DNA of 30,402 nucleotides from Sperchopsis tessellata (taxonomy: Eukaryota; Arthropoda; Insecta; Coleoptera; Hydrophilidae): NCBI GenBank assembly GCA_033557685.1, contig JAWQRN010000386.1, forward strand, positions 1 to 30,402, given 5' to 3'. The notes beneath the pieces were generated by a model, which was not told the DNA's origin, did no database searches, and worked only from the letters and a program-made list of their open reading frames with translations. Position 1 is the first letter of the stretch. Each line of letters opens with the position of its first letter. Positions 10,216-21,254 of this stretch are shown here, piece after piece. The position numbers and the translations under genes were made by a program.

Positions 10216-11990
10216 ATGTGCACAACGTGGGAGCAAATAAAGTCATGTAAAATACATAGCGCAAATGAAGCACTTGGATTGAGGAAAGTAAACACTAACG
10301 GGAAAAGGAACAACAAACCTTGGTTAACGGAAGACGCAAAAATACTAGCAGAACAAAAGAAGGAGGCCTACCTTAAATACAGAAACATAAAAACAACAGA
10401 AGAGTACGAAAGATATAAAGAAGTCAGAAATAGAACCAACGAAAGAATTCAAGAGTTAAAAAAGTATATTGGGAAAACTTAGAAATAGAAAACGATCTAC
10501 ACGGAGATCAGAGAAAGGTGTGGAACGCCCTACGAAACTAGAAAAAAGCAGTGAACGAAGTAGTACAAACAAATAATAGCTCGCCTGGCCAATGGGAATC
10601 CTATATGGGAAACCTACATAGGAATAATATGGAACACCAGGAGGAAAACCGAGAAGAAGCAGACCAAGAGAGAATAGAAGAGGAAGGGGGTATAATGCAG
10701 GAAGAAATACATGAGGCACTGGTGACACTAATGAACAAAAAAGCTCAAGGACCTGATAACATCTCCAACAAAATGCTTAAGTATGGCGGTCCTGCACTTA
10801 AGAAAACAATTACAAAACTTTTCCAAAAAATAGCGGTAATTGGGCAGATCCTGTAAGATAGGAGAAAAAGCACCACGACACCGATCTACAATAAAGGGAA
10901 CAAGAACGACCTCAGCAACTACAGAGCTATAACACATATTAACACGAAAAATTGCAACAACTGAGGAACAACAAGGGGAGGAACAACTATGGAGAAGGCC
11001 CTAAAATACAACAAGGCACTATTTATTTACTGGATCTCAAAAAGGCATTCGAGGAAAAACATCGAGGAAAATAACATCAAAGTGATAGAACAACTCAACA
11101 ATAACAACAAAACCCGAATAAAGGCCAGTTAGGAACTAACAGTGGACATTCCCATACCAATGGGCGACAGCATGAGCCCAACATTATTCAGCTTGATTAT
11201 GGACAAATAGTGAGAAAGGTAAAAGAAGTCAGTGGAGGCTATAGAATGGGACGAAAGGCGATACAAATCCCATGCTTCACCGACGACGCAATACTAATGG
11301 CCGAAAATAAGGATGACCCCTCGAGACTGTTGTATCGATTCCAAATAACAGCAGGCCGATACAATATGATAATATTAGAAGAAAAGGTCGAAGCGATGGT
11401 CGTATCAATAGAACCCAACAGATGCAAACTAGTCGTAAACAACAACATAATTAGACAAAGTATACACTGTACGTAGAAATCTGAAGCTGCAAGAACCTGG
11501 AGAAAAATTTCCGTACCCAGGCAATCAAAGCATCAAAAATATCTGGCTGCCTAAGAGAGATGGTATGAAAAAACAAGTACCTGTCCACAGAAATCAAGGT
11601 GCGCATATACGCGACCAGTACTGACGTATTTCGCAGAAACTCGAGACGAAACATAAAAAACAAAAAATCTATACAGTACAACAGAAATGAGAACGTTAAA
11701 AGCATAAAAAGATTGCTGAGAGATCAAGTAAGAAGCATGAATATAGGAGAAGACCTTAAAGTATAGTTCGAGTGAGACAACGACATTAGAGAGACCACGT
11801 CGACAGAATTGGAGACGAAAGATGGGCAAATTGGGTAAAAGAAGAAAAACCCAACACTAGAAGACCACCAAAAAGGTGGTACGAAAGTTGGACATCCGCA
11901 TCACAAGAGACATAACAAGAGAAAACACAAGGCGAAGCCTTAACGAAATAGGAAGAAGAAAAAATGTACCACATTTTCACCAATTCAGGT
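10216..11990 (+). pseudogene. LINE reverse transcriptase relic (lineage B)
   Basis: Legible in broken frames: the linker between endonuclease and RT (ALGLRKVN, KPWLTEDAKILAEQKKEAYLKYRN, 10216-10482), a region with KVWNAL (about 10520), EEIHEALVTLMNKKAQGPDN (about 10700-10760, the usual K.aPGpD block), NKGNKNDLSNYRAIT (about 10890-10930), DSMSPTLFSLIMDK (about 11165-11210), CFTDDAILMAENKDD (catalytic box 11276-11287), FQITAGRYNM, then a C-terminal stretch with VDRIGDERWANWVKEEKP and RRPPKRWYESWTSASQE (about 11800-11910). The catalytic box is FTDD, and both Asp remain. RT motifs between 10930 and 11160 are mostly lost, which implies a deletion. Many stops. The open frames on the opposite strand here are shadows. 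Confidence 0.88.
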
Positions 11991-13760
11991 GTATAAATGT
12001 TTATCAAGTAATCTCAATTAAATGGTAAATTCTTTTATTTCTGTAAATACTGTATTTGATAATAAAAAATACCTCGAGAGAAATTCGTATTCGCTAGAAC
12101 CAGCATTAATAATAAATGACTTTCTTTAGCATGCAGCGTGTCTGTTTCATAATAACGTTTTTCGGAATTTCCCACTAGCATATATTCTTTAAAAGTTAAA
12201 GGTTATAAACTAACTAAAACAAGTAAACACAAACAATATGAAAACTAGCAAATAATCAAGGATCTTGAATGTCGACTCAAAGTGCTTGTGTTTTCCTTCC
12301 ACCTTTGGGAGCAGTATAACCGTTCAATTTGTATTTTGCACAGGTTATCTTTGAGATAAATATATTTTATTTCGAAACTACTAGAAACATTATTTTGCCG
12401 ACACTTTTGTATCTAGGATCAAAAAGTAGATAGTTGTATAATTTTATTTTCAGGTAAAATCTATTTACATTTCCATTTCTATAATACTTGATTCATAACA
12501 TTCATAGATACTTTTTTAATAATTTACTTATTTAACATGATTACAATTTGTTTTAATTTTAAATATTTTCTAACCTCTAAGGTGAAAAGAAAAATGAATA
12601 CAAAATGTCAAAATTAAGTTCATATATAACTAAATTTATAACCATTCCAGTAATTGGAAATTTCTTTTGCTATGATACAATATGTCAAGAGGGCTCTTTT
12701 CTAGGAGAGTCTTGATTGTTTCTATATATAAATAGAAGGTATTCTCTTAATAGTAATATGTATGTGATAGATCAGGAGAACATACAGAGTATAAATTTGA
12801 TTTTGAGAATTTTTCCCAAATTTTGGCTCCCCTAATTTTTTAGTATATTAATAATTTATTGTGAATCGGTATCTACCATTTAGTAAGAGTTTTTCAATTG
12901 AAAATGTATGATGAATGGTATGGAAACTCTCACATTTTTTAAAATTGTCTTTGGCAAGCAAAAGAAGTTGCTGTTACAAGTTATTTAGTTTATAACTAAA
13001 AGTTTATTGCAACATTTATTATAATTACAGCATTAAGTAAACGGTATATACTGATAAATATTATAAAATAAAATAAAATTTTAGAAAAAATTGTAATTCA
13101 AACTAAAAATAATTATAAACCTTAAAGTATCATAATTATAACAGAATAATAAAAATAATTTCAATGTAAAATAAATAAATCGATAAACAATCAACTAATA
13201 AAATAAAAAAATATTGATAAAATCAAAATCAATTACTAGTTATAAACTTGGATAATGTATAATATATATATATTGTGGTAAAAGTATATAGTATATTGGT
13301 GTTTAGTTTTATTTAAACGGCAAAATGTAACCTGGTATGTATAAAGTGAAAAAATATTTGTTAAGATGAACGTAAATATTAGACATTATTATCATAATTA
13401 TAAATGTTAGAATTTTGTTTCACTGAGGGCCCGCGCAAATTTGCCTGTCCGAAATAGATGTTATATTTTACGACCGGTGCAAATTATATGTTGAACAATC
13501 AGGTAAAACCCCGTGCAATTTACAATGGTCGGCAATATAGTAATCATAAATTTAATGAAATTGACAATGCCGGAGGTCTGAGCATAATTTATATAAATTA
13601 TACTCCTTTGCCATTGGAAAAAATATTTTAAATACTCTTGATAACCATAATCTAAAAAAATTGTAAAAAATAGCAAATATTAGTGCCTTGTACGAAATAA
13701 TTTGCCTAGAGATACGCATTATATTAACACATTGCTTTTATATTGTGACATTCAAATTTT
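11991..13760. other. Long AT-rich tract without recognised genes
   Basis: Very AT-rich, especially 12990-13300 with runs of AATAAA-like words. A slightly GC-richer island at 13425-13590 (gggcccgcgcaaatttgcc and gaccggtgcaaatt) may be a decayed transposon end. No protein similarity seen on either strand. Confidence 0.4.
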
Positions 13761-14137
13761 AGAGATCTTGACCTACACCTACATCTATAAAAACACTTAA
13801 TTTACTTTGAGATCTCATTACCTCTACTAGCTTCCAGCGAAACAAGGTTAGATGATTTTGGCAAATATATTAGAAAGAAACAACATTTTTTAATATAACT
13901 AATTACCAGACATGCACATGTACGTGATTCTTGAGAATTTAAGTGTTTATAAGGAAACAATGCCAAAAGAAATAGTAATTACGGAGCAAGTGTTGACAAG
14001 TAACAATTAAACAGCACATTTATTTTAGATTATAAACATTTTTAATGATAACCTAGAATACGCTAAAATAAAATTTGATGACTCATCATCAAAATAATGC
14101 TCTGTATGTTCAACCTAACCTAATTAACCACCAGTTA
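13761..14137 (+). repeat. Dispersed repeat R1, copy A
   Basis: This stretch matches 22512-22870 in reverse orientation over nearly its whole length. Shared blocks run in the same order: AGAGATCTTGACCTA, CTACATCTATAAAAA, TCATTACCTCTA, AAACAAGGTTAGAT, a block near ACATGCACATGTACGTGATT, ACATTTATTTTAGATTATA, and TCATCATCAAAATAATGCT. No frame is conserved. The two copies differ by substitutions and small indels, so they are an old transposon-type repeat, not a recent duplication. The family is unknown to me. Confidence 0.8.
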
Positions 14138-14641
14138 CAAAACTGTTATGCTTATAGTAGTTTTTAGTTTGATGTCGACGTTGTAAACCTCAAATTCAAT
14201 TAAATATATTCATTTATTCATCTCAGTGACAAATACTCTTATGTAAGTGAAAGGTGATACATGAACCTATATACCTATATTTATATTCACTCCTAAATAA
14301 TATCTGAAATTGTTATTAATTTTCCTCCACAATTAAAATCCTATTTATATAAAAAATAGCATCGTCATTATAACTGAATTTTGACTGTGAAGACAAACAT
14401 CATACATACCTAAAGGAAACAGATATGTATCTACAATAAAAGTTTATTCCAGATGGTAATTATAATCACTTTAAATTCATCCATATTATTGTAAAAAAAA
14501 ATTGTGTACAATTAAATTAATCTTATATATTACAATTAACTCCAGAAGAATCCCAAAAGTGTGCTAATCCTTAACCTAAAGCAATAGTAAGGCAACCTAT
14601 TCATTAATAAAGGACAACTAAGCATCAATTAATTAATATGT
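14138..14641. other. AT-rich spacer
   Basis: Nothing recognised on either strand between repeat R1 and the mariner terminal repeat. Confidence 0.35.
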
Positions 14642-15080
14642 AAGGTTTATCAAAACAAAGTTATATTTTGAAATTGCGATAACTTTTTGTGTACACGAAA
14701 TGTAACTATTAAATGTTATAACAAACAACAATATTTATTCTAGGCTGTGAACAGAATATATGAATTTTTTTGTGAAGCTAAATTTTTCAGTTCGTCGATA
14801 GTCGTAAGATTACTTAGAAAAACTCTTTCCTTTAGATAGTGGAAAAACAAAAAATTTGACGAGTTTATATCAAGGGAACGTGCTTGTCAGGTGCCAATTA
14901 ATAATTGCTTGACTGGAGTTTTAATATGGAGAGGTGCACCATCCTGCACGAAGATAATGTTATCAATGTCATGATTGGGTATAGTTGATATAACAAAATT
15001 CTGCAGCATATCAAACATACATTGTCTGGCAACCTTAACTGTTGTTTGATTATATTCAAATACATATGGTTCTATAATGA
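14642..15080 (-). pseudogene. Tc1/mariner-type transposase relic, copy 2 (3' half)
   Basis: Diverged copy of the transposase at 7840-8728. It starts with the terminal repeat at 14642-14690 (shared core AGTTATATTTTGAAAT, then ATAACTTTTT). On the reverse complement it reads PYVFEYNQTTVKVARQ, MLQNFVISTIPNHDIDN, VQDGAPLHIKTPVKQLL, then, after a frame change, RSLDINSSNFLFFHYLKERVF. The Asp of QDGAP is present. In the family's SPDL..DF motif the last acidic residue, the third catalytic position, is Asn here (SNF). The N-terminal half is absent: the match stops at about 15080, where LINE C begins. Confidence 0.82.
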
Positions 15081-16170
15081 AATCAACTTTAATACCACTA
15101 CCAAAGAAGAATAATATAAAAAAGTGCAGTGAATATAGACTTGATGAATCACATACTAAAAATCTTCCTTAAAGTTCTGCATCAAAGACTGTTTAAGAAA
15201 TGTGAAGCCGTCATTGGGAAGACACAGTTTGGCTTTAGGGAAGGATTAGGGACCAGAGAAGTTCAAACTGCGATCCAGGTGTTGGTCCAGAATTGCCACG
15301 AACAACGAAAATCAGTATGCAACTGTTTCGTGGACTACCAAAAAGCATTCGACAGAGTACGACACGACAAACTAGTTGAAATCCTCAACAGAATGGAATT
15401 AGATTAGAAAGATGTAAAATGCGTAAAGAGTTTGTACTGGAACGAAACAGCTCGAGTAAGAGTAGACGGAGACTTAACCAAAGATATCAATATATGCAGG
15501 GGATGCAACAAGGTTGCATATTATCTCCCTTGCTATTCAATTTGTATTTTGAGGCAATTTTTCAAGAGGCATTGGAAAATAAGGAAAATGGTGTCCAAAT
15601 AAATGGAAATTGATCAATAAGATCCTTTACGCAGATGACGCAGATATTATAGCTGACAACATCGAAGACCTACAATAAACAACAAAGTAAACATAAATAG
15701 TAAAGATATGGGACTAAAGATGAACATCGATAAGACTAAGTTCATGGTTATAACAAGGAATCCAGAAAAATTTAACAGATAGCAGCAAAATAATTGAGAA
15801 CTCTCCCATAGAACGGGTATACAGATTCAAATAATTATGGGTTTGGTTGCACGATAAATAACTAAAACGCCTAATAAAAATGGAGCAAAACGCTTTCATG
15901 AAATACAAGCAGGTGCTGCAAGCAGTGACTTTGACCTCGACCTTAGAATACGATTTACACAATGTTACATATGGTCGGTGGTGCTGTACGGAATGGAAGC
16001 GTGGACGGTAAAGGTTGCCACTGTGAATAAGCTTGAGGCCTTTCGAAATGTGGAGTTTTCGCCGTATACTGAAAATTCCATGGACGGATAGAATTACAAA
16101 CGATGAGGTATTAGTCGAATGAGAGACTTTTCCTAGTTTAGAACTTGGGTTGGCCTGCATATATGGCTAT
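15080..16170 (+). pseudogene. LINE reverse transcriptase relic (lineage C)
   Basis: Begins with LIPLPKKNNIKKCSEYR (about 15090-15140), the lead into RT, then after a frameshift MNHILKIFLKVLHQRL, GKTQFGFREGLGTREVQ (about 15220-15260), NCFVDYQKAFDRVRHDKL (RT motif with the first catalytic Asp, about 15320-15375), SLYWNETARVRVDG, QGCILSPLLFNLYFE (about 15505-15550), YADDADIIADN (catalytic YADD 15628-15639) and, after more stops, LEAFEMW and RRILKIPWTDRITNDEVL (about 16030-16110). All RT acidic residues survive, but at least three frameshifts and several stops break the frame. The endonuclease domain is missing, so the copy is 5'-truncated, as is usual for LINEs. It abuts mariner copy 2. Confidence 0.88.
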
Positions 16171-16184
16171 CCACGTATAACTGA

Positions 16185-16445
16185 GTGACTGATTTCATTA
16201 GCTTCACAGCTGCTACCAGTTTCACACCTGTTAACTTTTATAAATTTTTATAACATTCAGTAGATTTTTCCAAAATATTTTATGTATGCGATATCTCCCG
16301 ACGTACAAAATTGTGGTCCAATAGTACCAGTAAATGACGTAGATACTAAAGCTGTAGATTTGTAAATGGCTCCTATCAATTTTCGATTTACTTCTACAAG
16401 TTTTTGACTTCTCCTAAACGAGCTTTGATTATTTTCTTCTGTCAT
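16185..16445 (-). repeat. Dispersed repeat R2, copy 1, with a coding-like frame
   Basis: The minus-strand frame 16257-16445 includes SSFRRSQKLVEVNRKLIGAI then STSFTGTIGPQFCTSGDIAY. Past its stop, in a shifted frame, comes RCETGSSCEANE (about 16190-16225). The same order of short matches recurs on the plus strand at 21255-21540 (FTGAIGGWFCAS, VVAYVND, RRETGSNYEDTNE), and the DNA also aligns (GTGAAACTGGTAGCA is shared). I do not recognise the family. The protein-level similarity suggests a coding part of some transposon, but an untranslated repeat is possible. Confidence 0.65.
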
Positions 16446-17382
16446 TTTCTATTTCAATTAAAGCATCAGATAATTTACTTTCTTTTCAAATTACGTACAT
16501 TTTCAAGTAGATTTTCTACCTCCACTTCACAAATTATAAATAAGAGCTCCATAGTACCTATACTATCCTAGTCGGTGGATATTAATTAAACAATGTAATT
16601 AAACTTCTAAATCGTTTTTGCATGAATCTTGTTCGTATTCTAGTACATATTTTTGATTTTCTTTCTGACCAAAAATAAAAATATATTTCTCTTCTCTTTT
16701 CTAGTAATGGATTCAAATGGACTTATTAACACATAATGGGAAAATAAATATTACAACAAAAATAATCCTATATCCAATAAATTCAAGAGAAACTGATTAC
16801 ATATGGTTGCATTACTTGACACTACCATCAATCAAAAAAAAAATAAATATTTATCTTCTTGAAAAAATGCCTCCTACATTTTATAAAAACAGAAAAAATA
16901 AATTTAAATTTTAGTTAGAAACATCTTAAAACTTACCCTTAAATTGTATATTAAATCAGCATAATAAAATAACAAACTGTAATATAGTCAGATCATATTC
17001 TATACATAAAGATATTTAATGAGGATAATTGCAAAAATAATTAAGATATAAAATATTTGGTAATTAGCCTTTCCAAAGACTAGTGAACCCAAAACGATCT
17101 AAAATTAAAAGTAAAATTTAACCATGCTACGATACACATTTAACTATTAACCGTTTTGACACATATTTTAGATTAAAGTTCATTAGAAAAATTCTAATTA
17201 GCATAATTTACAACCTATTACTTTTACTAAAATTGTATTTCTGATATGATATATGTCGATAAAGACGCAATTACTCTAATTTGCATAAGGAGCTACATTT
17301 AAACTGCCGTAATAAACAAATATTTCTAATACATTATATTTATTGTTTGTATTATGAAATTAATTTTTTAAATGCATGACAC
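16446..17382. other. AT-rich spacer
   Basis: No recognisable protein or repeat on either strand. The open frame at 16717-16914 is Lys/Asn/Ile-rich, as expected by chance in such AT-rich DNA. Confidence 0.4.
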
Positions 17383-17445
17383 TGGCAAATGGAGACAGTG
17401 TTAAGACGCTGGTTTATTAAGTTGGAGGTCGAGGGATTGAATCGT
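17383..17445 (+). repeat. Possible tRNA-derived SINE head
   Basis: GTGTTAAGACGCTGG (17398-17412) resembles an A box, and GAGGGATTGAATCGT (17431-17445) a degraded B box (consensus GGTTCGANTCC). The spacing between them, with TTATTAAGTTGGAGGTC, is like a tRNA anticodon/variable region. No acceptor stem closes it, so it is not a tRNA gene. The two clearer SINEs in this window are on the other strand and differ in sequence. Confidence 0.35.
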
Positions 17446-17897
17446 ATATGAAACAATCTTTGAACCATGAAAAAGGGCATAGGTTCATGAGAGGTTAAGT
17501 TTTGTTATGGCATAGTTCAACACGATCTACATAAATTGTTAAGATGGACCTTATATTTTTAGCATGTATTTACATTGTAATTGTCAACAGATACCTTATA
17601 TTTCCATACCAACAGTGTTTATAATATTTAAAACTTAAATTACAATAACAAATTCTAATAAGAAATAAATATTCGAATTTAATATCTAAATATCCATTAT
17701 AATTGAAGCTATTAGAGCATTAACGTATTAATTAGTTCAACACTTATCTTTAGAGGTACACAAAATAATTTATTTTTAACCAACAGCGTTTTACATGTTC
17801 ATGTCTGATGCAGAAAACTTTATTTAACAGTTTCCAATTCCATATTCTCAAGTCAATTGAGTTTTAAATTTAAAATATATGAAAATCTAAATGCATA
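17446..17897. other. AT-rich spacer
   Basis: Nothing recognised. It may include the body of the preceding SINE-like element. Confidence 0.35.
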
Positions 17898-18560
17898 CAT
17901 TCAAATCGCCATATGTCTAAAATATAGTCGAGCAGACAGGGATCGCTATATCAAACGCGTCTGCAAAGCAAGACCTGGCCTGAAACCAGGTTCACACAAT
18001 GTTCTCTCACAAGCTCTCGTGAGTCGTCAGGAAATTATACTTCAGCCTATTTACATCATAATTGATCTTATGAAAAATTTATGGAAGGCACAGTGAGGCC
18101 AAACTAAAGGCAGCTATTTATGACGGCCCTCAGATCAGGGAACTTATGAAAGATGCTAAATCTATTGAGAGTATGGATGAAGATGAGACAATTATCTGGC
18201 TTGCATTGAAGTTTATACTCAAGAACTTTCTGGGCAACCATAGGAGGCATTAGAATATGAATATGTTGTTGAGGAACTCCTGCGTAGCTTCCAGGTTGTT
18301 GGTGAACGTATGTCCGTTAAGATGCACTTTCTCAGCTCGCATTTAGATTACTTTCCTGAAAACTTAGGGAATTTCAGCGAGGAGTAAGGTGAGCTCTTTA
18401 ATCAAGACATTCGAGTGATGGAATAGAGGTAACAGGGTTGCTGGGATGTGAACATATTTGCAGACTATTGGTGGTGCCTCAAGAGAGATGTTTCAGATGC
18501 AAAAACACACACGAAAGTCCTTGAAAAGGTCCATTCTTCCACAATAATGGTATATATATT
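17898..18560 (+). pseudogene. Relic of a recurrent, probably transposon-borne protein family
   Basis: Broken frames spell a conserved sequence that I recall as recurring in many arthropod and cnidarian genomes as uncharacterised, probably mobile-element protein: SRADRDRYIKRV, ARPGLKPGSHNVLSQALV (both in the open frame 17857-18096), then, with frame changes, DGPQIRELMKDAKS (about 18125-18165), NFLGNH, EYEYVVEELLRSFQVVGERM (about 18257-18315), SVKMHFLSSHLDYFPENLGN (about 18315-18375), FNQDIRVME (about 18397), GCWDVNIFADYWWCLKRD (about 18435-18490). The HLDYFPEN..GE.F.QDI..ME block is the family's hallmark as I remember it. At least two frameshifts and three stops are present. The biochemical role is unknown to me. 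No terminal repeats were found next to it, although the 18792-19425 foldback follows 230 bases later. Confidence 0.7.
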
Positions 18561-18791
18561 ATACATAAAATATAATATATAATATATAATCATCAAATGC
18601 AACTAATGTACTGATACAATTAAATTTACGTTAAACATTTAATGAAATCTAACTTGCGAATGAAACATTATTTTAGGTTTTTCAATTTCAGCTAATAACA
18701 ATTAAATTACCAAAAAGTCAAGGTAATATCGAAAAATTTGCTAATTTTTATAATGGTTTCATTCGAAAGTGAATTAATGAATAAATCTTTT

Positions 18792-19425
18792 CAGTGCATT
18801 GAATTCATTCGTTGAAGTAACATAACTCGCCTCGTAAATATTCCTTGCAACAGTGGACAAAACGTCGGCACTTATCGTAGCCTCTACACGGTTTCCCCCC
18901 GGAGAAAAAACATTCATCTATCTTTTCTATTCAAAAGCTTAATGAATCAACTTTTTAATTCTCAACAAATTATTTATTTACAATTTTCTTCTAACATAAT
19001 TGGAGAAATCTAGTTTTACATGGAAATTCCCTATTTCTCAAAATTAACTTTACAAACTGTATAACTAAGTTTTAGGTATATGCAAATTATATAAAGGTAA
19101 ATGTAGCAGTCGGTATAACAGTTAGGCCAGAACTAGCTACATTGGCCATGTGCGGAACTATATTTCGATTCAAGAACGAAAAATCTTCTGACTACGTTCA
19201 AAACAAGATACATTTTTGCATAAACAAGTTTGTAATTATTCATAGCAAACAGTGAATAACTTTTAATTAATTGTAACACATTTCCACGGTTATTTTATCT
19301 ATGAATGTTATTTTCAAGTGGAAACCGTGTAGCGAATCTGTTGTGCCGACGTTTCGTCCACTGTTGCATGGGATATTTCCAAGTTGAGTGATGGTGTTAC
19401 TCCAACGAATGAATTCAATATACTG
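18792..19425. mobile_element. Foldback/MITE element with ~105-bp terminal inverted repeats
   Basis: The left arm 18792-18896 and right arm 19320-19425 are imperfect reverse complements. They share CAGT at the tips, then TTGAATTCATTCGTTG, CAACAGTGGAC, AAACGTCGGCAC and CTACACGGTTTCC at the inner end. Between them are ~420 bases of AT-rich DNA without a conserved frame. The right tip is followed by TA; the left is preceded by TT, so a TA target duplication is possible but damaged. The total of 634 bp and absence of coding capacity fit a nonautonomous DNA transposon. Just outside the right tip, 19428-19452 repeats part of the arm again (TCGGCAC...TACACGGTT). Confidence 0.85.
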
Positions 19426-19984
19426 TATCGGCACAATTCATTGTACACGGTTGCCATTGGCAAACAACATTCATAACCATTTTTAGTATTTTATAGTTTT
19501 GTATCATGTAATTGTAGATTTAAAACATGGAAAACATCAATGATCATGTAAAAATGTATCATGTTTTCTACGTAGGTAAAGTTAAAAGTTTTTATTTTTA
19601 CTCATTTGTATTTAAACCTATAATACAAATAATTCTTATGAATCCTGGAGTATAACTAGGTATTGCATATGTAATGTCTTAAAATCATTAATTTTTTAAT
19701 AGAATAAAAATAATATTTATAGGTTATCGATTTTTTAACAAATAGAGGAATTTCATTTCCTTTCACAATAGTTTTAGTGTTTATAGGATTAACTATTATG
19801 TGTTTATCTTAAATCATTATGTAACTGTTGTAAGTTTCCTTTCCTCAAACCTTATAACTCAACAAGAGATTCGTTCTTATTACTATTAATTTCGCAAGGA
19901 ACCAGCTTCAGTTAATACAGTAGTCTTCTACATTTTCGACTAGCAAGATGGCTAACCGGTATTTTTATTAAAAAAAATGTATTT
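19426..19984. other. AT-rich spacer
   Basis: Apart from the arm-like fragment at 19428-19452, nothing recognised. The 5' end of the Tigger relic should lie here or be deleted; I found no terminal repeat. Confidence 0.35.
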
Positions 19985-21250
19985 CATAACGTGAAGAGTA
20001 TAGGTGAGGTTGCAGATGAAGAAGCAGCCAAAATGTTCCTGAAAAGTTAAACAATATTATTGAAAATGGTGGATATTGCCCCAACCAAATGTTTAACAGT
20101 GGATTGTTTAAGAAAAAAATGCCTAGTCGAACATATATCGCAAAGTCTGAGAAAAAAAGCAAGCTGATTTAAAGCAGCCAAAGATCTTTGTAGCAATGCG
20201 TCAGGAGATTGAATGTTGCGATTGCATGCGCTAAAAGGCAAAGATCTAAAAGAGTTACCAGTACATTGAATAAAAAGGCCGCAACTGTATTTACTGAATA
20301 GTTTAATGATTGCTTTGTACCAGAAGTTGAAACATATATTAAAGAGAAATCTCTCGATTTTAAAATTCTATTAATTGTTGATAATGCACCAGGTCATCCG
20401 CATTTGGAATATTAAAATGTGCAGCTAGTGTTTTTTACGCCATATACAACAAGCATTATTCAGCCATTAGATCAAGGCATAATTATTATAAAAAAAATAT
20501 TTCATTAAGCGCACTTATCAATTTTATTTTGATAAACTAGAAAATGAGTCAATAACTGTAACTGACGTTTGGAAAACAGTTTCTATTTTTGGACTGTTTA
20601 AATCATGCTGCATCTGTTATCGCTGAATCAAGACCACACACTTTAAATGCTTGCTAGAGAGCAGCTTGGCCTGCAAATAATGAAACGAATCAAACATCGC
20701 CAATATTAACTGAAATTATTACTTTACCTTTACTTTTAACGGTAATGATGTCGACGAATTGTATGTGGATAATGCCTTAAGTGATGATGATATAACATTA
20801 GATACCATCGAAGATCCAGAAAACGATAGTGAAGTGAATGACGAACTTGTTACCCTCACTGTAAATACAATTCGAGAAGGCCGTCAATTTTGTAGTAAAT
20901 TGGAAAATCATTTTCTTGTTAACGACACACATTCTGAACGAGAATTTAAATTCTGACGTGATCTCTGGATATTACAAACTACATAAGAAATTAGTAAAAT
21001 CATCAGAGAAAAGTTTAATTACGGATTATATTGTCAGAGGAAATAAATAAATAAAATCTCTTTTGTTTTTTATTCATTCTTATTTTCCAAAATATTCATA
21101 TATTTCTTATAGGATTCTTTGGTTTTATGCGGTTTTAGAAAATTATGAAATGTATCCCTAAATTTACGTAAGCTATATCTTTTTTGTGCGATTTTATTAT
21201 ATGCGGTTTTCTATGGAACGTATCTACCGCATAATAAGGACGTTACGTAC
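19985..21250 (+). pseudogene. Tigger/pogo-type transposase relic (DDE superfamily)
   Basis: Broken frames give EVADEEAAKMFLKK, FNSGLFKKKMPSRTYIAKSE (20092-20150), ALKGKDLKELPVH, FNDCFVPEVETYIKEKSLDF (about 20302-20360), ILLIVDNAPGHPHLEY (20365-20413), TPYTTSIIQPLDQGII (20436-20484), and a C-terminal acidic part in the open frame 20759-20956 followed by KLHKKLVKSSEKSLITDY and IVRGNK to about 21049. The Asp of VDNAPGH (20380-20382) and of PLDQG (20470-20472) are 29 residues apart, as in pogo-like transposases. The first catalytic Asp of the family's NVDETGLF box is gone: the copy reads FNSGLF. The N-terminal CENP-B-type DNA-binding domain is absent. The 3' end with TACCGCATAATAAGGAC near 21220-21240 resembles Tigger termini. 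Confidence 0.87.
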
Positions 21251-21254
21251 TTAG

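Noticed and set aside
10456..12007. Several minus-strand open frames of 69-92 codons
   Set aside because: Antisense shadows of LINE B, with Leu/Phe/Ser-rich sequence and no domain.
14110..14130. Telomere-type TTAGG repeats (CCTAACCTAA)
   Set aside because: Only two irregular units, inside dispersed repeat R1.
15714..16160. 148-codon minus-strand open frame
   Set aside because: It lies antisense to the LINE C C-terminal region, which is readable on the plus strand; no domain seen.
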